Shown here: piece after piece, positions 11,801-63,659 of the stretch | Layout: each line of letters begins with the position of its first letter | Numbering within the stretch: position 1 is the first letter of the stretch | NCBI RefSeq assembly: GCF_017591425.1 | Contig: NW_024466512.1 | Span: 27,023,501 to 27,087,500, forward strand | DNA: 64,000 nucleotides | Direction: 5' to 3' | Source of the DNA: Ochotona curzoniae | Lineage: Eukaryota > Chordata > Mammalia > Lagomorpha > Ochotonidae | Program-made: the position numbers and the translations under genes | The notes under the pieces: generated by a model | The model's input: the letters and a program-made list of their open reading frames with translations, nothing else | Databases searched by the model: none | Told to the model about the DNA's origin: nothing

Positions 11801-12523
11801 AACCACTCTGTCTCATCCCTGGCCTACCTGTGAGTGTAATGGCTCCAGCCATGGAAAACACAAGAAATCATGCCTGGAAAACATGCTTCCAGCTGCTCCC
11901 ACTCCAATGTTCCCACACTCCCTTCCCTGGGCAATCTGCTGCCAGCCTCCCATTGCCTGCGGCTGTGAAGGCATGTCCCAGCCTGATTTTACTGCCTTCC
12001 CCTACTATCTTGAGTACAAAGAAAACAGACAGAAAAAGAAAAGAAGAAAAGTAATAAGCAGTTATGCTGGCACATTGGTATAGTTAACACAAATTTGACA
12101 TTTACATGTCCCAGAACACAAGACAGCTATTGGCCTCTTGTCTCCCAACAGTGTAACACTTACCTAGGTACAATAAACCTACGCAATGGACTAGAGTGGG
12201 GAATTGAAATTTTATGTTTTCAGGACTGATAATTTATTTGAGGAGCAGAGTGACTGGCAGATGAAGAAAACAATGGATACTTTAAGTTGCCCTTTGGTAA
12301 CCCCTTCAATATTCCCCTATACGTTGACAGTTTCTCTCTTTCACACAAATATCTAATACGTATAGATGACAAGGCGCTCATTTTCTAGTTCACTTTCAGC
12401 ATCTTTGTGTTGTGATTATAAGGACCACCGTGGTCTCCTGGGACTTGATTTTCTTGCATTTCTTACTCACATTATTTGCAAAAGAAAAAAATCTCAAAAA
12501 CTGATTTAACAGTTAATAATGGT
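11801..12523. other. 3' flank of gene A without recognised gene
   Basis: The end of the GC-rich repeat region gives way near 12050 to AT-rich sequence downstream of the gene A poly(A) signal. Nothing coding recognised. Copy at about 45556-46275. Confidence 0.45.
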
Positions 12524-12529
12524 TTTATT
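12524..12529 (-). terminator. Poly(A) signal of CYP2C gene A
   Basis: AATAAA on the minus strand, about 325 bases past the TAA at 12855. This gives a 3' UTR of typical CYP2C length. The same signal is conserved after gene B. Confidence 0.7.
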
Positions 12530-12854
12530 CCGGACACTTAAGAAAGCTATGTTTGAATTGTCCAGCGCAATCATCTCCCACAATTTCACAGTGATCATGT
12601 ATTAATAAATCAACATCAGGCAGGGACTGAAACAAGTGGTCATCAATTCAGAAATTACAAGCTGCCAAGAATAGCAAGCAGACATTAATGGAGGATCCAG
12701 AAAGCTTCCAGGTGGAGATTAGATCTGGAGAACTGAGGACATGTCAGAGTACAGAGCATACAAGGAACCCTTGCTGGGGGAAGGGATACAGGGCACCTGC
12801 AAGAGGGCAGCTGTAGACCACAGCACAGCACAGCAGCCCTGTGACCTGCCCTCT

Positions 12855-34725
<21,871 letters not shown>

Positions 34726-34864
34726 GGAGCCTCCTCTTCTTCCCGAGACAAGTGGAAGCTGGCAACCACAGGCTGTTATAGAACTCCCTGCTCATCACGT
34801 GTGCTAGATCTGTACTCCAGCAGGTGGGCTAGCTGCACTTTGAGTGAACTTTGGTCTATTGATA
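34726..34864 (-). promoter_or_regulatory. Proximal promoter of CYP2C gene A
   Basis: Same layout as the gene C promoter: TATAA at 34780-34776 and the AGACCAAAGTTCA HNF4-like element at 34857-34845. The latter is exactly 120 bases from the ATG in both genes. The E-box core CACGTG is retained. A few base changes lie between these sites, none inside them. Hepatic HNF4-driven expression is an inference from the family. Confidence 0.7.
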
Positions 34865-35179
34865 AAGATGAAAACAAGATGTTATTTCCTAATGTTTAGT
34901 TTTTCACTGCCCTCTTAGTCCTTTCCAACTCAGAGGTTCTGGTCAACTAAGTGGAGGGGCGGGGAGAGGAAGGGGGGCGAGTAGCACAGGCACTCTTCTT
35001 TGGCTTTTGCAACCAGCCCCAGTGCTTCCAAGTTCACTGAGAATTAAGAACTGATGTAATAAAATAGCTCATTTTAAAACTGTTCAATTAATTTTTATTA
35101 CATTGATATCAGGTGGGAATTAATGGCACTAAGAGCAATCCAAGTATTCAAAACATTTGTGTATAAAAGTTTTGTCCCT

Positions 35180-35657
35180 TAATTTAACCTTTAATTTTTT
35201 GTTTGTTTGTTTTTGAACCTGTCATTGATACTGTCTCAACACATGTGTTGTGAAAAATTGAACTTGCATTATTTTTAACATATTGTTTACTCGATACTAT
35301 GTCAATCAATTTCATAACATTGTATATTGTTGCTGTTGTTTTGTTGGGGCTCTTAACTGACTGGGACTTTACTCTGTTAGCTCTACCTTCAGATCACAGA
35401 AGTCTCCCCTAGAAGCCGCTGAACTTATCTGGACAATAAGATGCTGGACTCTATGCTAGGTATATGCTTGCAATGAAGGAATCCCAACTGAATTTTAACT
35501 GTGATTATGCAGCAAGGTGGAGGAATCCACCATTGGGGTAGGGTTGTGGGAGGGGTGTGGGGAATCCCAGTGCCTATAAAACTGTATCACATAATACAAT
35601 GTTATTAACAATAAGAACAAACAAACAAAATAAAATGATCTTATGAAACTTCAAAGA
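35180..35657 (+). mobile_element. L1 3'-end fragment upstream of gene A
   Basis: Duplicated copy of the insertion at 1415-1905, with the same flanking AAAAGTTTTGTCCCT (right-hand copy with one change). It lies about 450 bases upstream of the gene A ATG. Confidence 0.85.
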
Positions 35658-35672
35658 AAAAGTTTAGTCCCT

Positions 35673-36814
35673 ATAACATTTTCTGAAATACAAGAATATT
35701 TTCTTTGAAATTGGGCAAGGAAACTACAAATTTTAAATTTGCTACTAATGTTAGATTACTAAACATGACAGGTGAAACAATTCATACTTCTACAACTTTA
35801 ATGACTGAACTTTCAATTAGTCACTCCTTCCACCATGAAACACCTTGAATGCAGATATAATCCTTTATTTAAGGGAAGAATAGGATCCTGTAAACAGGAC
35901 AACTGTAGAGTCCCAAACCTCCCATGTGGTACAACTGTGTTTGGAACTGAGATCTTTGATTCAGAGCTTCAGATTCTTCAACAGCAGCTGAATTAAAACC
36001 TTACTCTGAAGGAACACAAAGACTGTTCACTAGGTTACAGAGCTCTACACCCTCAAGAGAACAAATAAAGACAGGGTTTCTCCACTGGCCTTCGTGCAAA
36101 GGTGAAGCATTCTCAGTGTAAACGGGGCCAAAGCTAGTCTCAGAAACACAGAGGGAACAGCTGGGAAAATGGCAGACTCTAACACCTTTGAATCATTTCC
36201 ACACAGCTCTTCCATTGCTTACCTGGCTTGCCATTGTCAGCAATGACATGGTAGGATAAAGAACACCCAGGAAGGGAGAATATGGGCAAACCACATGCAT
36301 GTACTCCAGTGGAGGATGAAACCAAGGACTTCTCCAAACACATCCAAGCCACAGAAGGACCTGCACCATATGCAGACGCCAATGGCAGATGACCCGGAGT
36401 GGGCAAGATCTGAACAGCACTGACGCAGACAGCCTGACTGCATCACCAAAGTGTATATATACAAGGCATGTTGTGTAAAACCATCATGACTCTGGGCATC
36501 AACGCCAGCTACAGGTCATTACTACTTCCATTTACTTTTCTTATCTATGTATATGAGCTACAACCTGATGCTTATATATTATTATGCACGTAGCAATAAT
36601 ATTATCAAAATAAAAATATATTTTTGCATAGGTTAATTTACACAGTAATTTCTTTGTTTACAAAGGGACACTTGATCTGTTACAAATCTAGATATTATTA
36701 ACCATAATTCTCACACTTCACATTGTCCCTTTAGACTTACTCAATCTCCCTAACTGCAAACTCATATACTTTTTTATTTTTTCCTTATCTTCTTCCTCCA
36801 TTAGTGACAACAAT
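35673..36814. other. B-A spacer segment without recognised gene
   Basis: Copy of 1921-3039. Nothing recognised beyond the duplication itself. Confidence 0.45.
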
Positions 36815-37535
36815 GTATCCATATACTTATATTTTGGCATATTTTTTATTTTGATAATCTTTACATAGTCGGTTAGGGCACAGAGGGACTAGGGCTACAT
36901 GAAAGTAAGACCATTGTTTCCACATTAATATTATTCTTTCTTTCTGTATCTGAGGTAAGGGAGAGACAACAGGAAAAGCCCCACTCAACCTCCCACTCAT
37001 CCCAGGTTTCCGATGTGGTGCATGCTCTGAGGGTCCTGCTCATGCAGTTGTAATAGTTCAACAGTTCTAAATTGCTGCCAATCTCACCGTTCCAAGAATG
37101 ATGAATTCTCTTCAGAATCCGCTGGTTGACATAGTCTTTTCATGGTTGGGGTTCTGAGATCAGCAGTTCAGTTGGAGGGATCTCCAAAGAAACTTCATCT
37201 AAGGTGATCCCAGACCTGATTCTTGTGTGAATGCCAGTGCAGGGTCCAACACAGTCCGTCACCCCAACAAACTTATGCATATGCTGGTGGTTGCATTTGC
37301 TGGTCATTTGTTTCCAGACCTGTCTTCCACACGAACCAATGGGTGTTGCAGTCATGCCTGATTTTGTCAGCACACACTTGGCCCTCTCGCAAACCAGTGG
37401 GAGCTGCAGCCTAGTCGGGGCAACTCCTAATAATTCCCACCTGCTATTTTTGCATATTTTTACATTCTGCCTATAATATATTCTATCTATATTTTTAAAA
37501 ATTCTCTTAATAGAGTTCTCCAAAAGGTCCATGAT
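36815..37535. repeat. Interspersed repeat, probably L1-related (duplicate)
   Basis: Near-identical copy of the 3040-3780 element. The open frame on the minus strand is slightly longer here (152 codons) because of single-base changes. That argues against selection on it as a gene. Confidence 0.45.
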
Positions 37536-38249
37536 TTTTTCATGAATGCTAGTGTTTCCCCTATTTTCAATGAATAATATTCCACTGTATACGTACATAT
37601 CCTGGGATTTTTTTAATCAACTAAACTTGTGTGGACACTTATGTTATTTCCACAATTTGGTTTCTGTGAATCATGCTGTGACACTGCAGCTATTTCTAAC
37701 TACAATAAGGAAAATCAAGTGAATTTTCATGTAAAATGTTTGATTACTCATGCGTATTAGTATTCTGAAAATTGAATGTTTAATATCATACCCATTTGGG
37801 TTCTCAACAAATGCTTCTTAAGAGAAAATTGTTGCCCTTTTACAAATCCCCTTGTCCAAGGAAGAGGAATTTCTCACCCTCCGAATCTTGCTCCCTCCCA
37901 ATCAAGCAAATGACCAGCTCCACGAGTTACACTGATATTTACGTACTATCTTACACAGCAAAGACTAGCAAATAAACATGAATTTAGTCAATAATTGAAG
38001 TACAACTTAGTGAAAGAAAAAGAAAAAAAAATTGGTTCTGCATTCTAGAAACTGAGACGTTAACTTTCACTGCTAGCCTGCATTAGGCACTTGAGTTATC
38101 TGCTTTTCATAAAGTAAAATTCGTCACTCTCCTCACATCCATCAGTTTTTTCTTTATAAGATGAAAAAAAAACTCATACATAATTAGATGAACAAAAGGG
38201 ACCTTAGATATCTACTAATGTGTTCCTATTCAATTTTAGGAATGAGATT
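37536..38249. other. B-A spacer segment without recognised gene
   Basis: Copy of 3781-4494; AT-rich, nothing recognised. Confidence 0.4.
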
Positions 38250-38545
38250 TTTTAGGATTTACTTGTTTTTATATGAAAGTCAAATATACAAACACAAGAG
38301 AGCAAAAGAGGGGAAATGACAAAGAGAGAGACCTTCCATTCACTAACTCATGCCCCAAATGGCCACCATGGCCACAGCTGGGCTGTCCTGAAGCCAGGAG
38401 CTTCTCCAGGGTCTCCTGTGGGAGTGCAGGGCTCTCAGGCCTTGGGATATTCTCCACTGCTTGCCCAGGCTATTAACAGGGAGCTGGATCAGAAGTGGGA
38501 CAACCAAGTGGGACAACTCAAATTGGCACCCACATGTAATTCCAA
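38250..38545 (-). mobile_element. Old CSINE, minus strand (duplicate)
   Basis: Copy of the 4495-4790 SINE inside the right duplication block, nearly unchanged. Confidence 0.7.
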
Positions 38546-38667
38546 ATGAAGTTGAAAGTCCAACATGATAAGCTTCCACATAAGCCCCTGTGAAACCCCA
38601 AGTGATTTCTGAGATGAAGTTTCCCTAGGACATCAGGATCAGACTTTGTTTTAGAAACCAAGTTTAG

Positions 38668-38995
38668 GACCCGGCACGGTGGCCTAGCACCTAAAGTCCT
38701 CGCCTTGAAGCACCAGAAACCCATATGGGTGCCTGTTCTAATCCCAGTGGATCCACTTCCAATCCAGCTCCCTGCTTGTGGCATGGGAAAGCAGTCGCAG
38801 ATGGCCCAAAGCCTTGAACCCGATACCCACATGGGAGACCTAGAAGAGGATCTGGGCTCCTGGCTACGGATCAGCACAGCACTGGCCATTGCGGTCTCTT
38901 AGGGAGTGAATCATTGGACAGGAGATCTTCCTCTCTGTCTGTCTTCCTCTCTGTATATTTGACTTTGCAATAAAAATAAATAAATGTTTTTTAAA
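38668..38995 (+). mobile_element. CSINE, plus strand (duplicate)
   Basis: Copy of the 4913-5240 element in the right duplication block. Confidence 0.9.
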
Positions 38996-39012
38996 AAAAT
39001 AAACTAAGCTTA

Positions 39013-39328
39013 TGGGCCCGGCGCGGTGGCGCAAGTGGTTAAAGGTCCTCACCTTGCACGCCCGGGATCCCATATGGGCGCCGGTTCTAATCCCGGCAGC
39101 CCCGCTTCCCTTCCAGCTCCCCGCCTGTGGCCTGGGAAAGCAGTCGAGGACGACCCAAAGCTTTGGGAACCTGCACCCGCGTGGGAGACCCGGAAGAGGC
39201 TCCTGGCTTCGGATCGGCATAGTATCGGCCGTTGCGCTCACTTGGGGAGTGAATCATCGGATGGAAGATCTTCCTCTCTGTCTCTCCTCTCTGTATATCC
39301 GCCTTTCCAATGAAAAAAATAATAATAA
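39013..39328 (+). mobile_element. Young CSINE (duplicate)
   Basis: Copy of the 5258-5573 element with the same target duplication. One visible 5' difference is GCGCGG here versus GCGCTG. Presence in both blocks dates the insertion before the duplication. Confidence 0.93.
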
Positions 39329-39345
39329 AAAATAAACTAAGCTTA

Positions 39346-40324
39346 ATTCAAGCATTCTCACAGTAAAGGAATTTCTCATCACTGATCAAATGGATGCCTA
39401 GGAGGGCAGCATTTGAAGCCATCCATTGTCAGAATGGAGCAAAAAATTTCTCTAGGGCACAATATGAACTAGAAATGTCTTGTATACTTCCCTTGAAGTA
39501 TAACACATAAAAATATTGTAGGCATCTTAAATGTAGAATTCAGATAAATAAATACACATGAAGGAAATGTGTCTGTATGATCAACATATTGCTCGAGAAA
39601 AAAATATTTTTCAGACTCTCAGAATCACATTATTATCTCTTTTCCTTTAACATCTCCAGACTCTAAAATCCTGAGCATTGTCACAGAATAGTTTGAGCTT
39701 TTCAAAAGTTAATATAAATGTCTCTGACAATATATATTTATTTAGTATCAAGGTTTTTCTGTTTATAACTGCCCTTATTGTTTTCCATGATACTGTTTGT
39801 AAGTATAGGAAACCCTCCCTCATTTCCTTTTCTCCCTTCCCGTACTTACTTCTCAATATTTCTCTTGTGTTTGACCTTGTGTTTCAAAAGCATAGACTGA
39901 GACTTTGAGAACTGTCACTCAGTATGGATTTGTCTGAAGATTCCTCATGATTAGATGCTGGTATGAAACTTGGGCTAGATCATAAAAAGATATCCTTGAT
40001 TTCTCTTTAAATCCAATTAGATGGCAAAAGATTCAGTTCACTTGTGCCCATTAATTTCAATTTTACCAAAAACTTGATGAACATTTCACGGTCATCTGGC
40101 TGCCAAACCGCAAAACAGCTTTAATACATGCAGTACCCAAACATATACCAAGTTGTAACTTAAACAGATGTGTATGTTTTTCACCACTCAGTGCAAAATA
40201 TAGCAAAAAGAAAGGTCATTATTCTATTTTTCCATTTGGGAAAGGGAGACTGTGGGGTGACAAAATTGATCATGGTCACACAGCACATAAATGACACTAA
40301 AAGAAAGTGTGTTGCACAGCAGGT
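39346..40324. other. B-A spacer segment without recognised gene
   Basis: Copy of 5591-6570; AT-rich, nothing recognised. Confidence 0.4.
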
Positions 40325-40815
40325 TATTCGCCACCTGCAGGGCCAACATACCATGTGGGCGCCAGATCATGTTTTGTCTACTCCACTTCCAACCCAGCTA
40401 ATGAGCCTAAGAAAGCACCAGAGAATGGCCCAAGTGATTGGGTCCTGGCACCTATGTGGGAAACTTCCATGAAAAGCACTCTCTCTCCGGTCCGGCATAA
40501 TAGACTAGCCGCTAAAGTCCTCACCTTGCACACACCAGGATACTAATCCCCGCAGCCCCGCTTCCCATCCAACTCCTTGACAGTGGTCTGGGAAAGCAGT
40601 CTTAGATTGACCATAGCCTTGGAACTCTGCACCCATGTGGACACCAAGAAGAGGCTCCAAATTCTAGGCTACTAGTTTTGGATGGGCTAAAATCCAGCTA
40701 TTGCAGACGCTTGGGGAGTGAATCCACAGAGTAAAGATCTTGCTACCTCTAATCCTTCTGAACACTTGACTTTCCAATAAAAATAAAATAAACCTTTTAA
40801 AAAATCTTTCTCTGT
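40325..40815 (+). mobile_element. Two adjacent CSINE fragments (duplicate)
   Basis: Copy of the 6571-7060 pair. Its 3' pyrimidine region has acquired extra differences. Confidence 0.8.
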
Positions 40816-41019
40816 CTCTTTCTCTCTGTAACTTTAACTTTCAAATAAATAAACATATGCTTCAGGAATAGACAGAGGAATTTCACTTCAGATTTTCTGA
40901 TATGTGGTATAAGTACTACAACCAACACCACAATTACCTGGACAATAAAGTTAGCCAAACAAAGCAAATTCAAACATTTGTTACATTAAATGAGCACCAC
41001 TCTGGTCATAAAGCTCAGG

Positions 41020-41300
41020 GTGTCGGGCAGGCTTACTGCTGCAATGAGTTAACCATGGATGTCCATACACTTACTGCAATGACAATTGCATTACTGGATC
41101 ACCAGCTTCTAATCCAGATTCGTGATAATGCATCCAGACAAGTACCAGATACTGGGTAAGATCGTGGGGCCTGCTACCATTGCAAGACCTGATGGTTCCT
41201 GGCTTCTGAATACTATCAAGCCTAGCCTTGAATACAAGGCTTTTACCAAGTGAACCAGCAGAAATGGGATCTTCTCTTGGTCTCACTTCACCAATGAACA
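41020..41300 (+). mobile_element. Old CSINE (duplicate)
   Basis: Copy of the 7265-7550 element in the right block. Confidence 0.6.
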
Positions 41301-42180
41301 CGAAATAATGCACAACAATGAAACAAATTATACATACAACAATCTTCTCCAATGTTGTAGAAAGAATGGGAGATAAATATACCAGAGCTGACCCACAGGA
41401 CACAAAGACCACAATACCCAGACCTGAGCAGGAAGGGCACTCAGTGCTCATCTGCATCAGAGCATCACTGCAGTCCTTTACCTGATCACTAAAGACAATG
41501 TTGATGCAGAGCCATGTGTGTTTGAAGAGAGCAGCATGCTTTTTACTTGTCTTTCTAAAGAGAAAAATTTATTGTTTTCAGACCCAGTTACACAATCTTT
41601 TATTCACCATGATAACGGGGATTCTGGAGATTTACAGAGTCATAGAAATCACATGGCTTAGAGTCTACAGACTTTGCTTAAAATAAAACTCTCCCTATTA
41701 GAGGAATGTAGAGGAGAATCTCACAGGGTCCCCTGCTTCCCAAGGACAGCACACTGCAGCTAACACAGCTCACGCTGCAGCCTGAAACCACTGTCTTGAT
41801 CCCTTTAACCCAGTAACGTTCAAGTCTGCAGGATTGACCAACAGTTATTGGCTGTGTAACTATGCTAAGAGTCACTCTTTTATGATAAAATGTAATTTAC
41901 TTGATAAGTTTAGTTAATAATTACAGCAGCAATTTGTCAAGATCAGGGTCAAAACAGTTTAGAGTTTAACCTTTAGGACTTGAGTGACTGTATGTCCTGA
42001 GAAGCCAAGGACTAACCCTGTAAATGAATGCATATACCTGACTTTTAGAAAGCACTTTCAGGTTCATAGAAGTATTCCCTATGAAGTAATTCAGTGCCAT
42101 ACATATCCTCCACACACCCAAACAGCCTCTCCCACAATCAATAACACCAGTCAATGAAGTTCATTAGTTAAAATTCAACA
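41301..42180. other. B-A spacer segment without recognised gene
   Basis: Copy of 7551-8430. Small indels near 41340-41420 change the short open frames relative to the left copy. Confidence 0.4.
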
Positions 42181-42183
42181 AAC

Positions 42184-42500
42184 CAGCACAAGAGACATGG
42201 CATACCAGGTAAGGATGCTGTGACACCAGCATTCCCTATGGGCAACAATGTATGACCTGGAAGCTAGTGTCATGTTCCAACTCCACCTGATGGCCTGGTA
42301 AAGTAACAGAGGCTGACACAGGTACTTTGACCTCTGCCAGCCAGGTAGAACGCCTACTTGAAGGTCCCAGTGCCCTGTTTTACCTGCCCCAGCACTGGAC
42401 ATTGCAGTTTTCTGGCAGGTGAACCAGGAAAAGTAAAATATCTCTCTGTCTCTGCCTTCTCTCTATAACCCTGTTTTTTCAAAAAAAATAACTGCATCCC
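42184..42500 (+). mobile_element. Old CSINE (duplicate)
   Basis: Copy of the 8432-8745 SINE. Confidence 0.7.
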
Positions 42501-42901
42501 TTTTTAAAAACAACAAGGCAACACTGACACATCAGAGTTCATATTTCACAAAGGATTCACTCTGTGTTGCACACTCCTTTCCTCTAACATTCAGCGAACT
42601 GTATATATCATAATGCTATCAAACAGGACAGTTTCACTGCCCTATAACACCTTGGTCTCTGCTGATGCATCTCCTTCTTCAAGGTTAAACCTCTCCACAA
42701 TAATCTTCATGTCAACAGAGTGTGCCTGGATACCACTGCATAAAAGCTTTATATACTGGCTTCTTTCACCTAGGCATATGCACAAATTTCTTCCATGTAT
42801 TAATAACACATTTTTTAAAGAGTTTGCTTGCTTTGGGGGAAATCCAAGTGTACACAAAATTGTAGCACATAATTCAAAAATTCAAAATAAATATATATAT
42901 G

Positions 42902-43152
42902 AAAAAAGAATATGCTTGCTTATTTATTTACATGTTTATATGAAAGAGTGAGAATGCAAGAGGGAGTTTGCCCATCCACTGATTCACTTCCAAAAGGGCT
43001 GAGACAGCCAGATCTCTGCCGGGTTGATTCCAAGAACCAGGAATTCCATGCAGCTCTCCCTCAGGAGTGGCAGGGACCCAAGTCCTCGTACCACCTTCCA
43101 CTGCCTTCCTAAGTGCATTGGTAGAGAGCTGGATCAGAAATAAATGACTGGA
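42902..43152 (-). mobile_element. Old CSINE, minus strand (duplicate)
   Basis: Copy of the 9150-9400 SINE. Confidence 0.7.
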
Positions 43153-43291
43153 ATGGAATGCCAGCATCACACTTGATGACTTAATTAAACTGTGCAATAC
43201 ACAGGCTCCAATAATACACTTCCTTCTAACACTAAATGAATCATAGAATGCAATGATCCACATTTGGCTGAAATGTGGATCCATTTATCTA

Positions 43292-43800
43292 GAATTTAGC
43301 CATCGGGTGGATGTTTAATTGCATCTTATTGGTGACTTATTGCATAATCCCCTAATCATGTCTGATGGTCCAGTTTTTCAAGCACTTCTTTGACTTATGA
43401 GCTGACGTGGATAGATAACTAGTCAAGTATTTGGGCTGGTTTTCTAGTCAGGTTCTCCATTTTCTCACTATTGAACTTTGAAAGTTCTCTGTGTATTTTA
43501 CTAACATTCCTTTTATCAGGTGTGTATTTTATAAATATTTATTATTCAAATGCTTCCCATTTTCATTTTGCAGTGTTTCATCACATCAAACACTTTTTCT
43601 TCTGTGGAAATAACCATGTATTTCTTCATTAAATTGATGTGAAAGGATATGTTTGTTCAAATTCCCAAATTGAATCGCTGAAGCTAATAGAAATAAATCA
43701 CACATGGTCATGTGGTATAACTGTTTTTCATGCACTGTTGGATTATTTAAATTTTGCTCAGGATTTTTTTATATATGGTTTAATTTATACGTTAGTCTTT
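43292..43800 (-). mobile_element. Probable ancient L1 segment, antisense (duplicate)
   Basis: Copy of the 9540-10050 segment in the B-A spacer, nearly identical. Confidence 0.35.
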
Positions 43801-43801
43801 A

Positions 43802-45555
43802 GAGGGCAGTGCGGTCCAGCCCTGGACTCACACCCAGTCCTGGCACTTGCCAGCTGGCAACGCAGACTGCTTTGCCTGGCCAACACCCATTGTGGTTCTC
43901 ATGTGCACCAGCAGGTGCAGCAGCCTAGCCTAGTATGGCTTACCCCAGAACATCCAACCATGGTCTCAGGTCTCAAGCTCACCAGTGGAAGATGCAACCC
44001 AGCTAAGGAGGCCCCAAAGTTTCCCCAATCGGGCCAGCTTGCAGCCAAGGAATCTTGCATGAACCAGCATATGGTCTAAACTCAGAAGACCCACCCCAAG
44101 TCTCTGTATTCACAAGCATGTGCTACAGCCAGCTTGGCCTGACCCACACTAGCTCTCACTGGTGGGTGCAACATCCTTGACCAACTTGGCCCACCCACAG
44201 CCCTCATGTGAACTGGAAGATGTAGTGGTACAAGCTGGCCTAAACTGTACTCTATTCCAGCTTGCACTCATGCCAGTATGTGGTGTGGATGACCCTCCCC
44301 ACCTGGGCTCAGATCCAGCTCACACATTTGCCAATGAGTGCTACAGCCCAGCCTGCTATAGCCTGTTTCCAGCCCTGGTTCTCATGCATATCTGCAGGAG
44401 CTGTCCTTACAAGAGAGTTCCCCAGTTGTCCCTATCACGCCTGCTCCTAGCAAGGGAACTCCTATGTGCTGGAGACTGATAGGACCAGCACCCAGAACTG
44501 GCACTCCTCAGTGGGTACTGAGGTCTAGCCTGACTCACTTGCACCCCTTCTGGCTCTCAATCATCGGTGCTACAGCCTAGCCCAGAGTGGCCCACCCCTA
44601 CACCTGGCTCTTGGCACCGCAGCCTACTCTGGCCTGTCCCACACACATTCTGTCTCTTGTGAACACCAACAGATATTGGCCCACTCCAGACCCAGCCCAC
44701 AAGCATGCCATTGGATGCTACAGCCTTGTCCAGTCTCATTTGTCATAGCCACAGCTCTCGCAAACAGCAGTGGGAATTGCAGCCCAGTAGGGCAGTCCTC
44801 AGAGTTCCCTTAACAGGCCTATCCCCAGCCCTGGATCTTGCAAGTGCTGGCAGGTATTTGTACACAGACTATCACGGCATTACTCACATTAACAACTCAT
44901 TCTGGAGGATATTGTAGCCCAGCCTATCCAGGCATGGTCCACTTCCTGTCCTGATTCTCATTTATGCCAGTAGGTGCTAACACCTAGTCCTGTAAGACTG
45001 AACCAACAATACACTGACCACTGAGCTTATTTACCTAGCCTGACCCAACCCAGCCTGACTTTCATATTCCCACTTGGGAAGTTCAGACTAGTAGGCGAGT
45101 TCCCCAAGTTGCCCAGCCAAAGGTAAACCCAAACCTGGATCTCATGCATGCCAGTGGGTACGCAGAGGCCCTACATGTCATGGTCTGTACTCAGTCCTGC
45201 CCTTATAAACACTAACAAATGCTGTAGCCTGGACCTAACAGGTCTACCCCCAGGAACCAAACCCCACGAGTGTCACATGAGTCCTGCAGCTGAGTTCCAT
45301 GGTCCAGCCTGGCTTAGCCCATCACTGTTACAGCTCTCTGCAGAAACCATACAGTGCTGATATACACACTCAGTCCCTGACATTCACCTGGAGATACTGT
45401 GATCTAGCCCTCCTAAGCATGTTCCCAGCCCTTGTTGTGGTGAGCACAAGCAGCAAGATGTGGTAGGTGATGCTAATTAGTCCAGCCCAGGTTTCCCACC
45501 TGGATGGGTCCCTTGGCCTGACCCAGACAGGACCTCCAGTTTACCCTCTCTAAAC
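43802..45555 (+). repeat. Degenerate GC-rich tandem array, B-A spacer (duplicate)
   Basis: Copy of the array at 10050-11800 with few changes and almost no length change. The array has therefore not expanded or contracted since the block was duplicated or homogenised. Confidence 0.65.
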
Positions 45556-46275
45556 CACTCTGTCTCATCCCTGGCCTACCTGTGAGTGTAATGGCTCCAG
45601 CCATGGAAAACACAAGAAATCATGCCTGGAAAACATGCTTCCAGCTGCTCCCACTCCAATGTTCCCACACTCCCTTCCCTGGGCAATCTGCTGCCAGCCT
45701 CCCATTGCCTGCGGCTGTGAAGGCATGTCCCAGCCTGATTTCACTGCCTTCCCCTACTATCTTGAGTACAAAGAAAACAGACAGAAAAAGAAAAGAAGAA
45801 AAGTAATAAGCAGTTATGCTGGCACATTGGTATAGTTAACACAAATTTGACATTTACATATCCCAGAACACAAGACAGCTATTGGCCTCTTGTCTCCCAA
45901 CAGTGTAACACTTACCTAGGTACAATAAACCTATGCAATGGACTAGAGTGGGGAATTGAAATTTTATGTTTTCAGGACTGATAATTTATTTGAGGAGCAG
46001 AGTGACTGGCAGATGAAGAAAACAATGGATACTTTAAGTTGCCCTTTGGTAACCCCTTCAATATTCCCCTATACGTTGACAGTTTCTCTCTTTCACACGA
46101 ATATCTAATACGTATAGATGACAAGGTGCTCATTTTCTAGTTCACTTTCAGCATCTTTGTGTTGTGATTATAAGGACCACCGTGGTCTCCTGGGACTTGA
46201 TTTTCTTGCATTTCTTACTCACATTATTTGCAAAAGAAAAAAATCTCAAAAACTGATTTAACAGTTAATAATGGT
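45556..46275. other. 3' flank of gene B without recognised gene
   Basis: Copy of 11801-12523, downstream of the gene B poly(A) signal. Confidence 0.4.
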
Positions 46276-46281
46276 TTTATT
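46276..46281 (-). terminator. Poly(A) signal of CYP2C gene B
   Basis: AATAAA on the minus strand, about 325 bases past the gene B stop, in sequence nearly identical to that behind gene A. Confidence 0.7.
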
Positions 46282-46606
46282 CCGGACACTTAAGAAAGCT
46301 ATGTTTGAATTGTCCAGCGCAATCATCTCCCACAATTTCACAGTGATCATGTATTAATAAATCAACATCAGGCAGGGACTGAAACAAGTGGTCATCAATT
46401 CAGAAATTACAAGCTGCCAAGAATAGCAAGCAGACATTAATGGAGGATCCAGAAAGCTTCCAGGTGGAGGTTAGATCTGGAGAACTGAGGACATGTCAGA
46501 GTACAGAGCATACAAGGAACCCTTGCTGGGGCATGGGGTCCAGGGCACCTGCAAGAGGACAGCTGTAGACCACAGCACAGCACAGCAGCCCTGTGACCTG
46601 CCCTCT

Positions 46607-63659
<17,053 letters not shown>
